A stretch of DNA of 31,830 nt from Hylemonella sp. UBA6679 (GCA_002454975.1 DKJZ01000011.1:1-31830); one strand, 5' to 3'. Positions 14,148 through 22,942 are shown, numbered from the stretch's first letter. Translations and numbers: made by a program. The notes: generated by a model from the letters alone, not told the origin.

Positions 14148-15782
14148 ATGAGCACATCAGCATCCGCCCCTACCGCAGAACAAGGCATCGAGTTAGACGC
14201 CATCATCATTGGTGCCGGTTTTTCTGGCATGTACCAGCTCTTGAGTTTGCGCGACAAGCTGGGCATGAACGTGAAAGTGTTGGAAGCCGGGGACGGTGTG
14301 GGCGGCACCTGGTACTGGAACCGCTACCCCGGCGCGCGTTGCGACTCGGAAAGCCACTCCTACATGTTCTATTTCTCCAAAGAAATGGTCAACGAATGGA
14401 CCTGGACCGAGCGTTACCCGCAGCAGCCCGAGATCTTGCGCTATTTGAACCATGTGGCCGACCGCTTTGAGTTGCGCCGCGACATCCAACTCAACACCCG
14501 GGTCGACTCAGCAAGTTACGACAAAGCCACCCAACGTTGGCATGTGCGCACCCAAGGCGGCCAGCATTTCGTGGCGCAATTCCTCATCACCGGTGTGGGT
14601 TGCTTGTCTACTGCCAATGTGCCCAACATCCCGGGCCTGAACGATTTCAAAGGCCAGTGGATCCACACCGGCCAGTGGCCGCACGGTGGTGTGGATTTCA
14701 CCGGTAAACGTGTGGGTGTGATTGGCACGGGCTCCACCGGCATCCAAACCATTCCGGTGGTCGCCGCGCAGGCCCAGCACCTCACGGTGTTCCAGCGCAC
14801 CGCCAACTACAGCATTCCGGCTCGCAACGCGCCTTTGAGTGACGCGTTCAAGCGTTACGCCAAAGAACAGGCTGAGGGCATCCGCCACATCATGAACACC
14901 AACACCAATGGGCACCCCTTCCGCATGGTGGAGCGTTCGGTGTTGGCCACCCACCCGGCCGAGCGCGAGGCCATCATGGAAGCCGCGTGGATCAAAGGCG
15001 GCCTGGAGTTTCGTGCCGCCTTCAAAGACACCCTGGCCGATGCCGAGGCCAACAAGGTGGTGGCTGATTTCATCCGAAAAAAAATCCACCAAGTGGTCAA
15101 AGACCCGGCCGTGGCGCACCTGCTCAGCGACATCGACCACCCTTTTGCGGCCAAGCGACCACCGGTGGACTCGAACTATTTCGAAACCTTCAACCGCGAC
15201 AACGTGAGCCTGGTCAACATTCGCGCCACGCCGATCGAACGCATCACCGCCGAGGGCATCCAAACCCAAGACCAGGTCTACCCGCTCGACATCATCATCT
15301 TTGCCACTGGCTTTGACGCAATGACCGGCTCGCTCTTGAAAATTGACATCCAAGGCCGCGATGGTGTGAAGCTCAAAGATACCTGGGCAGCTGGCCCCAT
15401 CAACTACCTGGGCTTGCAAGTGCCGGGTTTCCCCAACATGTTCACCATCACCGGGCCGGGCAGTCCCTCGGTCTTGTGCAACTTGCCGCCCGCCATCGAG
15501 CAGCATGTGGACTGGATCACCAACTGCATCCGCACCCTGCGCGCGCAAGGCGTGACCACCATCGAAGCCACCGAGCCTGCCAGCCAAACCTGGTGCGAAG
15601 AGGTGAACCGCGCCGCCAACGCGTCCTTGCTGGGGCAGGTCAAACACTCGTGGTATTTGGGCGCGAATGTGCCGGGCAAGCCGCAGGTGTTCATGCCCTA
15701 CGCCGGGGGCTTTGGCAAGTACAGCGAGATTTGCAGCGAGGTTGCCGCGGACAACTACCGCGGCTTTGCCCTGGGGGCTTGA
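14148..15782 (+). CDS. Flavin-dependent Baeyer-Villiger monooxygenase
   Basis: A 544-aa class B flavoprotein of the cyclohexanone monooxygenase type. It inserts one oxygen atom next to a ketone, giving an ester or lactone, using NADPH, O2 and FAD. The FAD-binding GAGFSG is at 22-27, followed by GVGGTWYWNRYPGARCD. The Baeyer-Villiger fingerprint FKGQWIHTGQWP is at 167-178, the NADPH-binding GTGSTG at 193-198, and the ATGFD motif at 386-390. Length is typical. I start at the ATG at 14148 (MSTSASAP); a TTG two codons earlier is possible. There is no strong ribosome binding site. It is convergent with livF, with only three bases between the stops. The substrate is unknown; nearby dehydrogenases and an esterase suggest a ketone catabolic route. 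Confidence 0.93.
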   Translation: MSTSASAPTAEQGIELDAIIIGAGFSGMYQLLSLRDKLGMNVKVLEAGDGVGGTWYWNRYPGARCDSESHSYMFYFSKEMVNEWTWTERYPQQPEILRYLNHVADRFELRRDIQLNTRVDSASYDKATQRWHVRTQGGQHFVAQFLITGVGCLSTANVPNIPGLNDFKGQWIHTGQWPHGGVDFTGKRVGVIGTGSTGIQTIPVVAAQAQHLTVFQRTANYSIPARNAPLSDAFKRYAKEQAEGIRHIMNTNTNGHPFRMVERSVLATHPAEREAIMEAAWIKGGLEFRAAFKDTLADAEANKVVADFIRKKIHQVVKDPAVAHLLSDIDHPFAAKRPPVDSNYFETFNRDNVSLVNIRATPIERITAEGIQTQDQVYPLDIIIFATGFDAMTGSLLKIDIQGRDGVKLKDTWAAGPINYLGLQVPGFPNMFTITGPGSPSVLCNLPPAIEQHVDWITNCIRTLRAQGVTTIEATEPASQTWCEEVNRAANASLLGQVKHSWYLGANVPGKPQVFMPYAGGFGKYSEICSEVAADNYRGFALGA

Positions 15783-15785
15783 AAC

Positions 15786-16499
15786 TTACACCGACAAGTA
15801 GCGTTGCTTGATGCCTTCGTTGGCATTGAGCTCGCGGATGGTGCCCACGAACACATCCACGCCTTTGTCGATGACCACCGCGCGGTCGGCCAGGCCTAAG
15901 CAAAAGTGCAGGTTCTGTTCGGCCAACACAATCGTGGTGCCCATTTTGCGCAGGGCATCGATCAGGTCGCCAATTTTTTGCACCATGATGGGCGCCAAGC
16001 CTTCGCTGGGCTCATCGAGCAGCAAAACATTGGGGTTGCCCATCAGAGCGCGGCCCACCGTGAGCATTTGTTGTTCGCCACCTGAGAGCTGACCGCCCAA
16101 GCGGTTCTTGAGGGGCGCGAGCAGGGGCAGCATGTCGTACACGCGCTCAATGCTCCAGGCATCGGCACCGTCTTGGCCGCGTTTGATGGCGATCTCCAGG
16201 TTGTCTTCCACGGTGAGGTCAGAGAAGATTTGGCGGTCTTCCGGCACAAAGCCAATGCCGGCGCGCGCAATCAAATGCGAGGCCTTGCCCAGGATCGGTT
16301 GGCCCGCCAAGCGAACCTCGCCCTTGCGCGCAGGAATCACCCCGGCAATGGCTTTCATGGTGGTGCTTTTGCCCGCGCCATTGCGCCCCAGCAGCGCGAG
16401 TGTTTCGCCTTTGCGCACACTCAGTGACATGTTGAACAGCACCTGGCTGGTGCCGTAAAACACATCCAGCCCTTGCACTTGCAAGACTTCTTCATGCAT
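15786..16499 (-). CDS. livF: Branched-chain-type ABC importer ATPase LivF
   Basis: A 237-aa ATP-binding subunit of a HAAT-type importer, starting at the ATG at 16499 (MHEEVLQVQGLDVFYG) after a GGAGG on its strand. Walker A GRNGAGKST, signature LSGGEQQ, Walker B VLLLDEPSEG and the switch histidine region (LAEQNLHF) are all present. The length matches LivF. Its start overlaps the livG stop by eight bases, so both ATPases are co-translated and presumably form the heterodimer that powers LivHM. It is the last gene of the operon and ends three bases from the convergent monooxygenase gene. Confidence 0.95.
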   Translation of the reverse strand: MHEEVLQVQGLDVFYGTSQVLFNMSLSVRKGETLALLGRNGAGKSTTMKAIAGVIPARKGEVRLAGQPILGKASHLIARAGIGFVPEDRQIFSDLTVEDNLEIAIKRGQDGADAWSIERVYDMLPLLAPLKNRLGGQLSGGEQQMLTVGRALMGNPNVLLLDEPSEGLAPIMVQKIGDLIDALRKMGTTIVLAEQNLHFCLGLADRAVVIDKGVDVFVGTIRELNANEGIKQRYLSV

Positions 16500-17247
16500 G
16501 GTGAACCTCCCGTGGGGTGCCCAGGTAGGCCTCAATCACCGCAGGGTTGTTGCGGATTTGTTCTGCATTGCCTTCGGCCAGCAATTTGCCGTAAGACAGC
16601 ACGTGGATGTTTTGTGAAATTCTGAAAACAATGTCCATGTCATGCTCAATCAACACCACCGTCAAGCCGCCATTTTTCCAAAGCGCATGCACGGTCTCAA
16701 TCATTTGTTCACGCTCTTCCGGCCCCATGCCTGCCACGGGTTCGTCCAGCAGCAGCACTTTGGGCTTGAGCACCAGGGCCAGCGCCATGTCGAGCAACTT
16801 TTGGTCGCCGTGCGACAAGTTACCGCTCACCACATTCGCTTTGGGGGTGAGGCCCAGCTGGTCCATCACCTCGTAAGCGCGGTCGCGTGTTTGGGGCAAG
16901 GGAAAGCGCCCGGTCATTTGTGCCGACTTGCCCAAGGGCGAGAGCAGGGCGCCGCGCAGCGACTCTTCCACCGTGAGCGACTTGAACAGCTTGGCCACCT
17001 GAAACGCGCGGCCGATGCCTTTTTGCACGATGGCATTGCCCGAGAGGCCCACGATGTTTTCACCGTCCAACAAAATCTTGCCCGAGTCGGGTTGGATCGC
17101 GCCTGAGATCAGGTTGAAGAAGGTGGTTTTGCCTGCGCCGTTGGGGCCAATCACCGCGCTCAAAGAGCCCGTGGGGAAATGGATGGACACATCCGAGGTG
17201 GCCACCACGCCCCCGAACGATTTGCAAAGGTTTTCGATTCGAAGCAT
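16492..17247 (-). CDS. livG: Branched-chain-type ABC importer ATPase LivG
   Basis: A 251-aa ATPase starting at the ATG at 17247 (MLRIENLCKSFGG). Walker A is GPNGAGKTT, the signature is LSHGDQ, a LivG-like variant of LSGGQ, and Walker B is VLLLDEPVAGMGPEE. The C-terminal extension with VLSYGKLLAEGNAEQIRNNPAVIEAYLG is characteristic of LivG. The gene starts seven bases after the stop of the SDR gene, and its end overlaps livF. It acts in the cytoplasm, paired with LivF on the LivHM permease. Confidence 0.95.
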   Translation of the reverse strand: MLRIENLCKSFGGVVATSDVSIHFPTGSLSAVIGPNGAGKTTFFNLISGAIQPDSGKILLDGENIVGLSGNAIVQKGIGRAFQVAKLFKSLTVEESLRGALLSPLGKSAQMTGRFPLPQTRDRAYEVMDQLGLTPKANVVSGNLSHGDQKLLDMALALVLKPKVLLLDEPVAGMGPEEREQMIETVHALWKNGGLTVVLIEHDMDIVFRISQNIHVLSYGKLLAEGNAEQIRNNPAVIEAYLGTPREVHHA

Positions 17248-17254
17248 ATGAAGA

Positions 17255-18034
17255 TCAAAGAGAGTTTCGTGCGGGTGGCACGCCACCGTAGGTCATCCAA
17301 GTCGAGCCGGCCAGCCAGCCTGCATCCACTGGCAGGTTGATGCCCGTGATGGCGCGAGCCGCATCCGACAGCAAAAAGCCCGCGGCATCGGCAACTTCCG
17401 ACACATCCACCAAGCGGCCCATGGCGGCTTGCGCGGTCATGTCGTCCGGGTTGCGGTCGCCGCGCGCAATCGCGGCTTGCAAGGCTTCGGTGAGCACATA
17501 GCCCGGCGAGATGGCATTGACCCGAACGCCCGAGCGGCCCCATTCAGCGGCCAGGCATTGGGTCATCGACACCACCGCGGCTTTGGCCGGTGCATAGGCG
17601 TGCAAGGGCACCGAGCGCGACGCGGTGATGGAGGCAATGTTGACAATGGCCCCGTGGCCACGGCGCACCATGGCCTCGCCAAACACCGCACAGGCCAAAT
17701 AGGTGCCGCGCTGGTCCACCGCCACCACGCGGTCCCACTCTTGCATGGTCAGTTGGTCGGGTGGCAAGCGGCGCTGCAAAATGCCTGCGCTGTTGACCAA
17801 AGCCCCCACCGGGCCGTAAGTGGCTTCGATGGTGCGGGCCACCTCACGCAGGTGGTCGTCGTCGGTCACATCACACGCAAGAAAGCCAGCGACGTTGACC
17901 TGGTGTTTAGCCGCGTCCCACGCACCAGGCAAGTCAAGCACCACCACATCGTCACCGAGCTGGGCCAAGTGCTTGACGCACGCCGCACCGATGCCGCTGG
18001 CGCCACCGGTGACCACACTCACACGCTTGGCCAT
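17255..18034 (-). CDS. SDR-family NAD(P)-dependent dehydrogenase within the liv operon
   Basis: A 259-aa classical short-chain dehydrogenase, most likely oxidising an alcohol to a ketone or the reverse. The cofactor motif TGGASGIG is at 9-16, NSAG at 81-84, and the catalytic S135, Y147 and K151 (YAPAK) are present. The helix-4 position that is usually Asn reads Asp (VAVDQRGTYL, D107). The acidic D34 after the second strand (VVLDLPG) favours NAD+ over NADP+. The ATG at 18034 shares one base with the livM stop (TGATG), and livG follows after seven bases, so the enzyme is made together with the transporter. It probably acts on the imported compound. Confidence 0.9.
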   Translation of the reverse strand: MAKRVSVVTGGASGIGAACVKHLAQLGDDVVVLDLPGAWDAAKHQVNVAGFLACDVTDDDHLREVARTIEATYGPVGALVNSAGILQRRLPPDQLTMQEWDRVVAVDQRGTYLACAVFGEAMVRRGHGAIVNIASITASRSVPLHAYAPAKAAVVSMTQCLAAEWGRSGVRVNAISPGYVLTEALQAAIARGDRNPDDMTAQAAMGRLVDVSEVADAAGFLLSDAARAITGINLPVDAGWLAGSTWMTYGGVPPARNSL

Positions 18035-19002
18035 CAGGATGACCTCTGTGTGCGTTGCAGCCACTGCCAACCCTGGCCGATGAAGTCGGTGATGCCTTTC
18101 TTGAAGCCCAGCGCAAACAGCAGCACCACCAAGCCCAGGGCCAGGCCGTGGTACTCGGCAATGCGGGTGATCACGTCGTTGAACATCAACAGCAGGGCCG
18201 CGCCCACCAAGGGGCCAACGAACACGTTCACGCCACCCATCATGATCATGAACACCGCTTCGCCCGACATGGTCCAGTAGCTGAAATCAGGAAATGCGCC
18301 CGACACAAACAAAGACATCAGCGCGCCGCCCACACCGGCGAACGAGCCCGCCAAAATGAAGGCGTAGAGCTTGACGCGCCACACATTGATGCCCAAAAAC
18401 TGCGCCCGGTCCGCGTTGTCACGCACCATGCGCAGGGTGTAGCCATACGGCGACTGCAAGATGTAACGCATCAAGAGCAAGCACACCACGCCCACCACCG
18501 CAGAGAACCAATACAGGTGGGTGGTGTTGGCCAAGTTCAGGCCCAAGAAGGGCGGACGAGGGATGCCACCAGTCAAGCCCTGGTCACCACCGGTGAGCGA
18601 GGTCCAGGTCAAGATCACACTGTGAATCAGCATCTGGAAAGCCAGCGTGAGGAAAGAAAAATAAATTTCTTTCAAGCGCACACATATCGAACCGATCACC
18701 AGCGCGATCAGGGCCGAAAAGCCAACCGCCACCAGCATGGCCGCAGGAATGCCCAAACCGGTTTTTTGCAGGGTCAGGGCAAAGGCGTAAGCACCACCCC
18801 CAAAAAACATGGCGTGGCCAAACGAGACCATGCCGCCGTAGCCCACCAAAATATTGAGCGAGGTGGCGAAGATGCCAAAAGCGGCCAGGCGAATCACAAA
18901 GTCCAGCGCAATGCGTGAGCTGGTGAACAGAGGCAAGGACAGCAAGAGCGCCAGAACCAACAAGCCCCAGGCCACCTCTTTGCCAAAGGACGACGTCTTC
19001 AT
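18034..19002 (-). CDS. livM: Branched-chain-type ABC importer permease LivM
   Basis: A 322-aa inner-membrane permease with about eight to ten hydrophobic helices. The family segment LNILVGYGGMVSFGHAMFFGGGAY lies near residues 50-75, and the conserved loop ALMSLFVSGAFPDFSYWTMSGEAVFMIMMGGVN follows in the C-terminal half. LivM pairs with LivH to form the channel. Its start overlaps the livH stop (ATGA), and its stop overlaps the SDR start by one base. A short basic tail after the last helix lies in the cytoplasm. Confidence 0.95.
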   Translation of the reverse strand: MKTSSFGKEVAWGLLVLALLLSLPLFTSSRIALDFVIRLAAFGIFATSLNILVGYGGMVSFGHAMFFGGGAYAFALTLQKTGLGIPAAMLVAVGFSALIALVIGSICVRLKEIYFSFLTLAFQMLIHSVILTWTSLTGGDQGLTGGIPRPPFLGLNLANTTHLYWFSAVVGVVCLLLMRYILQSPYGYTLRMVRDNADRAQFLGINVWRVKLYAFILAGSFAGVGGALMSLFVSGAFPDFSYWTMSGEAVFMIMMGGVNVFVGPLVGAALLLMFNDVITRIAEYHGLALGLVVLLFALGFKKGITDFIGQGWQWLQRTQRSS

Positions 19003-19904
19003 GTGCGTGTCTCCTTGCCCAGCAAACCACTGGGCTTGAGGATCAAGATCAAGGCCATGGCCAAGAACATGATGCCCTCCACAAACAGCGGAAAGCCAAT
19101 TGAGCCGAACGAGCGCACCAGGCCAATCATCAGCGCGCCCACCAGGGCGCCGCTGACCGAGCCCATGCCACCAATCACCGTGACGATGAAGGACTCAATC
19201 AGGATGGAAAAGCCCATGCCGGGCGACATCGAGCGCACCGGTGCGGCCAGACCACCTGCCATGCCCGCCAACAGACCGCCAAAAGCAAACACGCAGGCGT
19301 AAATCAGGCTGGTGTTCAGACCCAGGGCCGAGGTCATGGTGGGGTTTTGCGCCGCCGCGCGGATGATTTTGCCCAAACGTGTTTTGGCCAAAATGAACCA
19401 CATCACCAGCGCAATCAGACCTGCCGCGGCAATCAGGTAGACATAAAACACCGGCACGATGCCCCCGCCGATGAAAAGCGGCGGCAACTGAAATGCTGCA
19501 GGCATGCCCATGGACTGGAACTCCGCGCCCCAAATGATCTTGACCACATCGTCCATGATCAAAATGAAGGCATAGCACACCAAGAGCTGCATGAGCACAT
19601 CGGCCTGGTAAACCCGGCGCATGAAAAAGCGCTCAAACACCAGGCCAAACAAACCCACACCCAGGCCGGCCGCCAAGGTGGCCAAGACGTAACTGTCGGT
19701 GGCGCGGTAAGTGGACAGGGCGATGTAGGCGCCCAACATGTAAAAAGCGCCGTGCGAAAAATTAATGACGCGCAACACCCCGAAGATCAAGGTCAAGCCA
19801 GCGGCCACCAAAAACAAAAGCGCGCCGACGATCAGGCCGGTGCTGGTTTGGGTGACGATGCAAGACAGGGAGGTGAGGCAGTCGATCAGTGCGGTTGGAT
19901 CCAC
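18999..19904 (-). CDS. livH: Branched-chain-type ABC importer permease LivH
   Basis: A 301-aa permease with a GTG start at 19904, supported by GGAG about six bases upstream on its strand. Family hallmarks are LTLIFGVLRVINFSHGAFYMLGAYIA near residues 37-62 and GLLAGMAGGLAAPVRSMSPGMG in the C-terminal half. It has about eight membrane helices. It heterodimerises with LivM. An 80-bp gap with a stable hairpin separates it from livK, and its stop overlaps livM. Confidence 0.95.
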   Translation of the reverse strand: MDPTALIDCLTSLSCIVTQTSTGLIVGALLFLVAAGLTLIFGVLRVINFSHGAFYMLGAYIALSTYRATDSYVLATLAAGLGVGLFGLVFERFFMRRVYQADVLMQLLVCYAFILIMDDVVKIIWGAEFQSMGMPAAFQLPPLFIGGGIVPVFYVYLIAAAGLIALVMWFILAKTRLGKIIRAAAQNPTMTSALGLNTSLIYACVFAFGGLLAGMAGGLAAPVRSMSPGMGFSILIESFIVTVIGGMGSVSGALVGALMIGLVRSFGSIGFPLFVEGIMFLAMALILILKPSGLLGKETRT

Positions 19905-19937
19905 AGAGGGTCTCCGATTAAAGCCAAACAGGAACGA

Positions 19938-19959
19938 GCCCGGGTGTGCTCACCCGGGC
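19938..19959. promoter_or_regulatory. Perfect 9-bp stem-loop between livK and livH
   Basis: GCCCGGGTG and CACCCGGGC pair around a four-base loop (TGCT). No strong T-run follows on the minus strand, so it would terminate only in part. Hairpins here commonly protect the binding-protein mRNA or reduce read-through, giving more LivK than permease. Confidence 0.6.
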
Positions 19960-19984
19960 CGCAGATGCAACAGTCAAGCGAGGC

Positions 19985-21253
19985 TTATGCCCAGCCTTTG
20001 CGCTTTTTCCACTCCAGCTCAAGCTCGGTGATTTGCTTCCAGCTGCCGGGCACGGGTCGGTCCATGTAGGGCTCTTTGGTGTCGAGCACACCCCAGCCCA
20101 CGGCGTAATCCACCACGGTTTGGTCTTCGGCGCGCATGGTCAGCTTGCCGTTGGCGCCAAAGGGCGAATCGATGGTCAAGCCACGCAAGGCATCGGCCAC
20201 TTTTTTGGTCTCGGTGCTGTTGGCTTTCTTGATGGCGGTGGTGAGGAACTGCATGCCCGCAGCGTTTTGCCACGACCAGTTCAGGGGCAGCTCTTTGTTT
20301 TTCGCCAGGTACTCGTTCGACCAGTTGGTGTTGGCCGTGGTGTTGGGGAAGTTCTTGATGTAGCGGTTGCCTGAGTGCAGGTTTTCCGGCACGCCTTTGA
20401 CGGCGGTCAACACCGCGTAGTCGGCCATGTTCACCGCAAAGAACTGGCGGTCTTTGAACAGGGCGTAAATGTTGGCCTGGTCGATGAAGGAGGTGAGGTC
20501 ACCACCCCAAACGCAGGAGTAAATCGCTTGTGGGCGACCTTGCAGCAAACGGGTGATGGACTCGCTGTAGTCGGGCTGGAAGAGCTTGGGCCAGACTTCG
20601 CCAATGACTTCGATGTCTTTGTTGAAGTGCTTCAAGTACTCAATGAACTCAGCGGTGGTGTCGCGGCCGTAGGCGTAGTCAGGCGAGACGGTCATCCAGC
20701 GCTTGAGGCCTTTTTCTTTGGCCACTTGCGCAGCGTAGGCACCACCCACGACTGCGTCGTGAATGCCTTGGCGAGCGCAACGGAAAGCCGTGGGGAAACG
20801 CAGCTTGGGGTCGGCTGTCAACGACGAGGTTTCTGAGCAGGTGTGGATGACCACCACGCCCAAATCGCGGGCCACTTCATGCACCGCAAAACCACCGGAG
20901 GAGGCTTCGCCGTCAAAAATCATTTCGCAGCCATCGGCCGTGACCAACTCACGCGCCACACGTGAGGCTTCTTGCGGTTGGCCTTTGGAGTCACGCACGA
21001 TGAGCTCAATTCGGCGGCCGTTCAAGCCGCCAGCAGCGTTGAATTTTTCAACCTCCATCTTGGCAGCGTTGCTCGCGGCAATGCCCAGCATGGCCACACG
21101 CCCAGAAAGAATGGTGGGCATGCCAATTCGGATGGGCTTGTTTTGCGCCAGCGAAATGCCTGGCATGCCCAAGGTGGCCATGCCGGCCAGTGCGCCTGCG
21201 CCTTGGATGAGTTTGCGACGCCCAGAAGAGGTGGGTGCGGTGTGCTTGATCAT
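19985..21253 (-). CDS. Periplasmic substrate-binding protein of LivK type, Tat signal
   Basis: A 422-aa Leu/Ile/Val-type (Peripla_BP_6) binding protein. The N-terminus has a twin-arginine signal, SGRRKLIQGAG with R12 and R13, a hydrophobic stretch and a likely cleavage site after SLA at about residue 36. The mature part starts KPIRIGMPTILSGRVAMLG, the usual first strand of this fold. It is longer than LivK of E. coli and resembles the versions that bind non-amino-acid ligands. A good AGGAG precedes the ATG. It heads the operon livK-livH-livM-SDR-livG-livF. The ligand is unknown; context suggests an organic acid, alcohol or ketone. Confidence 0.92.
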   Translation of the reverse strand: MIKHTAPTSSGRRKLIQGAGALAGMATLGMPGISLAQNKPIRIGMPTILSGRVAMLGIAASNAAKMEVEKFNAAGGLNGRRIELIVRDSKGQPQEASRVARELVTADGCEMIFDGEASSGGFAVHEVARDLGVVVIHTCSETSSLTADPKLRFPTAFRCARQGIHDAVVGGAYAAQVAKEKGLKRWMTVSPDYAYGRDTTAEFIEYLKHFNKDIEVIGEVWPKLFQPDYSESITRLLQGRPQAIYSCVWGGDLTSFIDQANIYALFKDRQFFAVNMADYAVLTAVKGVPENLHSGNRYIKNFPNTTANTNWSNEYLAKNKELPLNWSWQNAAGMQFLTTAIKKANSTETKKVADALRGLTIDSPFGANGKLTMRAEDQTVVDYAVGWGVLDTKEPYMDRPVPGSWKQITELELEWKKRKGWA

Positions 21254-21312
21254 GGTGCTTGTCTCCTGTTATTAAAAATCTAGCCAACGAACTATCACGC
21301 GAAGCTGCCAAC

Positions 21313-21395
21313 TTGTCATACGTAGTTTTATCGTAGGTGACAAACAGGTGACAGGCATCATGGCAAACACCGATAGGAGCCCCTAGGGGTTTGCC
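21313..21395. promoter_or_regulatory. Operator-like palindromes in the divergent livK / ALDH promoter region
   Basis: Three inverted repeats are stacked in the 186-bp gap: TTGTCA (21313-21318) with TGACAA (21338-21343); GGCAAAC (21362-21368) with GTTTGCC (21389-21395); and, inside the latter, the perfect palindrome CCCCTAGGGG (21380-21389). They are placed to control both directions. No regulator gene is present nearby in the window. Confidence 0.5.
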
Positions 21396-21439
21396 GTTAC
21401 GTTACAGGTCCCACGTGGATGGGTGATTGAAGGAGTTGT

Positions 21440-22873
21440 ATGGCGCAGATGTTGATCAATGGGCTCTCAGTTGGGGCCTTGTCAGGCCAAGAGCTGGATG
21501 TGCTGTCGCCCGTTGACGGTCAGAAGTTCGATGTGATTCCACGTGGCGACCGCGCCGATGTGGACCTGGCCGTCAAGGCCGCGCAAAACGCCTTGACCTC
21601 GGCTTGGGGCCGCATGACCGCACTCGAGCGTGGCCGCCTTCTGCACAAGCTGGGCGAGAAGGTGTTGGAACACCACGCCGAGCTCGCAGCCCTTGAAGCG
21701 CGCGACACCGGCAAGCCCATGACCACCGCCCGCAACGACATCACCGTGCTGGCGCGTTACTTTGAGTTTTATGGCGCAGGTGCCGACAAAGTGCACGGCA
21801 TGGTGCTGCCGTTTTTGGATGGCTACACCGTCAATGTGCTGCGCGAACCCTTGGGCGTCACGGCGCACATCATTCCTTGGAACTACCCGGCGCAAATGCT
21901 GGGTCGCAGCATTGCCCCTGCGTTGGCCATGGGTAATGCGGTGGTGGTCAAACCCGCAGAAGACGCATGCTTGACCCCGATACGCGTGGCTGAACTGGCC
22001 CGCGAGGTGGGCTTTCCGCCGGGCTCGCTCAACATCGTCACCGGTTTGGGTGAAGAGGCCGGTGCGGCTTTGTCAGAGCACCCGGGCATCAACTTCATTT
22101 CCTTCACCGGCTCCAACGAGGTGGGCGTGTTGGTGCAAAAGGCCGCTGCGAAAAACGTGGTGAAGTGCGTGCTGGAGTTGGGCGGCAAGTCGCCTCATGT
22201 GGTGTTTGACGATGCCGACATCGATCGTGCTGTGCCCATCATAGTTAGGGGCATCATTGCCAACACTGGCCAGACCTGCACCGCAGGCAGCCGCTTGATC
22301 ATTCAGCAAGGCGTTTACCCGCGCATGATGGACAAGCTCGCCGAGCAGTTTTCCAAAGTGCGTGTGGGCACGCCCGAGATGGACCTGGACTGTGGCCCAG
22401 TGGTCAACATCGCGCAGCAACAGCGGGTTGAGTACTTTTTGAACGAAGCCAAAAAGTCCAACATCGAGTTGGTGGCACAAGGCTCACTGGCCCCGGGCTT
22501 GCCTGCGGCGGGCTATTACGTCACGCCCACCTTGCTCGGCCGCGTGCCGCCCAGCCATGCCTGCGCGCAAGAAGAAATTTTTGGCCCGGTGCTCGCCACC
22601 ATGGCTTTTGACACCGAGGCCGAAGGCATCGCTCTGGCCAACAGCACCCAGTACGGTTTGATGGCCGCGGTTTGGACTGAGAACGGCGGGCGTCAACAGC
22701 GCGTCTCCAAAGCCATCAAGGCCGGCCAGGTCTACATCAACGCCTTTGGTGCCGGTGGTGGTGTGGAGCTGCCTTTTGGCGGCGTGAAGAAAAGCGGCCA
22801 TGGGCGAGAAAAAGGTTTTCTTGCCATGGAAGAAATGAGCACCACCAAAACGGTTGTGCACTATCACGGCTAA
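21440..22873 (+). CDS. NAD(P)-dependent aldehyde dehydrogenase
   Basis: A 477-aa member of the ALDH superfamily that oxidises an aldehyde to a carboxylate. The general base E246 lies in LELGGKSP and the catalytic C280 in GQTCTAGSR, with VVVKPAEDA for cofactor binding and IPWNYPAQM for the active-site strand. The C-terminal EEIFGPVLATMAF and the GGGVELPFGGVKKSGHGREKG segment are also standard. It resembles betaine- or gamma-aminobutyraldehyde-type enzymes, but the substrate cannot be read from sequence. AGGAG at 21431-21435 supports the start. It is divergent from the liv operon and followed by an SDR and an esterase gene in the same direction. Confidence 0.95.
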   Translation: MAQMLINGLSVGALSGQELDVLSPVDGQKFDVIPRGDRADVDLAVKAAQNALTSAWGRMTALERGRLLHKLGEKVLEHHAELAALEARDTGKPMTTARNDITVLARYFEFYGAGADKVHGMVLPFLDGYTVNVLREPLGVTAHIIPWNYPAQMLGRSIAPALAMGNAVVVKPAEDACLTPIRVAELAREVGFPPGSLNIVTGLGEEAGAALSEHPGINFISFTGSNEVGVLVQKAAAKNVVKCVLELGGKSPHVVFDDADIDRAVPIIVRGIIANTGQTCTAGSRLIIQQGVYPRMMDKLAEQFSKVRVGTPEMDLDCGPVVNIAQQQRVEYFLNEAKKSNIELVAQGSLAPGLPAAGYYVTPTLLGRVPPSHACAQEEIFGPVLATMAFDTEAEGIALANSTQYGLMAAVWTENGGRQQRVSKAIKAGQVYINAFGAGGGVELPFGGVKKSGHGREKGFLAMEEMSTTKTVVHYHG

Positions 22874-22918
22874 CTACCACGGCTGATTGACCACCGCTGA
22901 TGATGACCACGGCTGATT
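22865..22918. repeat. Degenerate short direct repeats after the ALDH gene
   Basis: CACGGCTGATT occurs at 22878-22888 and 22908-22918, with a variant CACCGCTGATG at 22892-22902 and a partial CACGGCTAA starting at 22865. Spacing is 13 to 16 bases. The last copies fill the space between the ALDH stop and the SDR leader. No function is evident. Confidence 0.5.
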
Positions 22919-22942
22919 CATAACATTCACTAGGAGAACAAC

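Noticed and set aside
14508..15647. Long leftward frame opposite the Baeyer-Villiger monooxygenase
   Set aside because: Antisense artefact of high GC third positions; the sense frame has all enzyme motifs.
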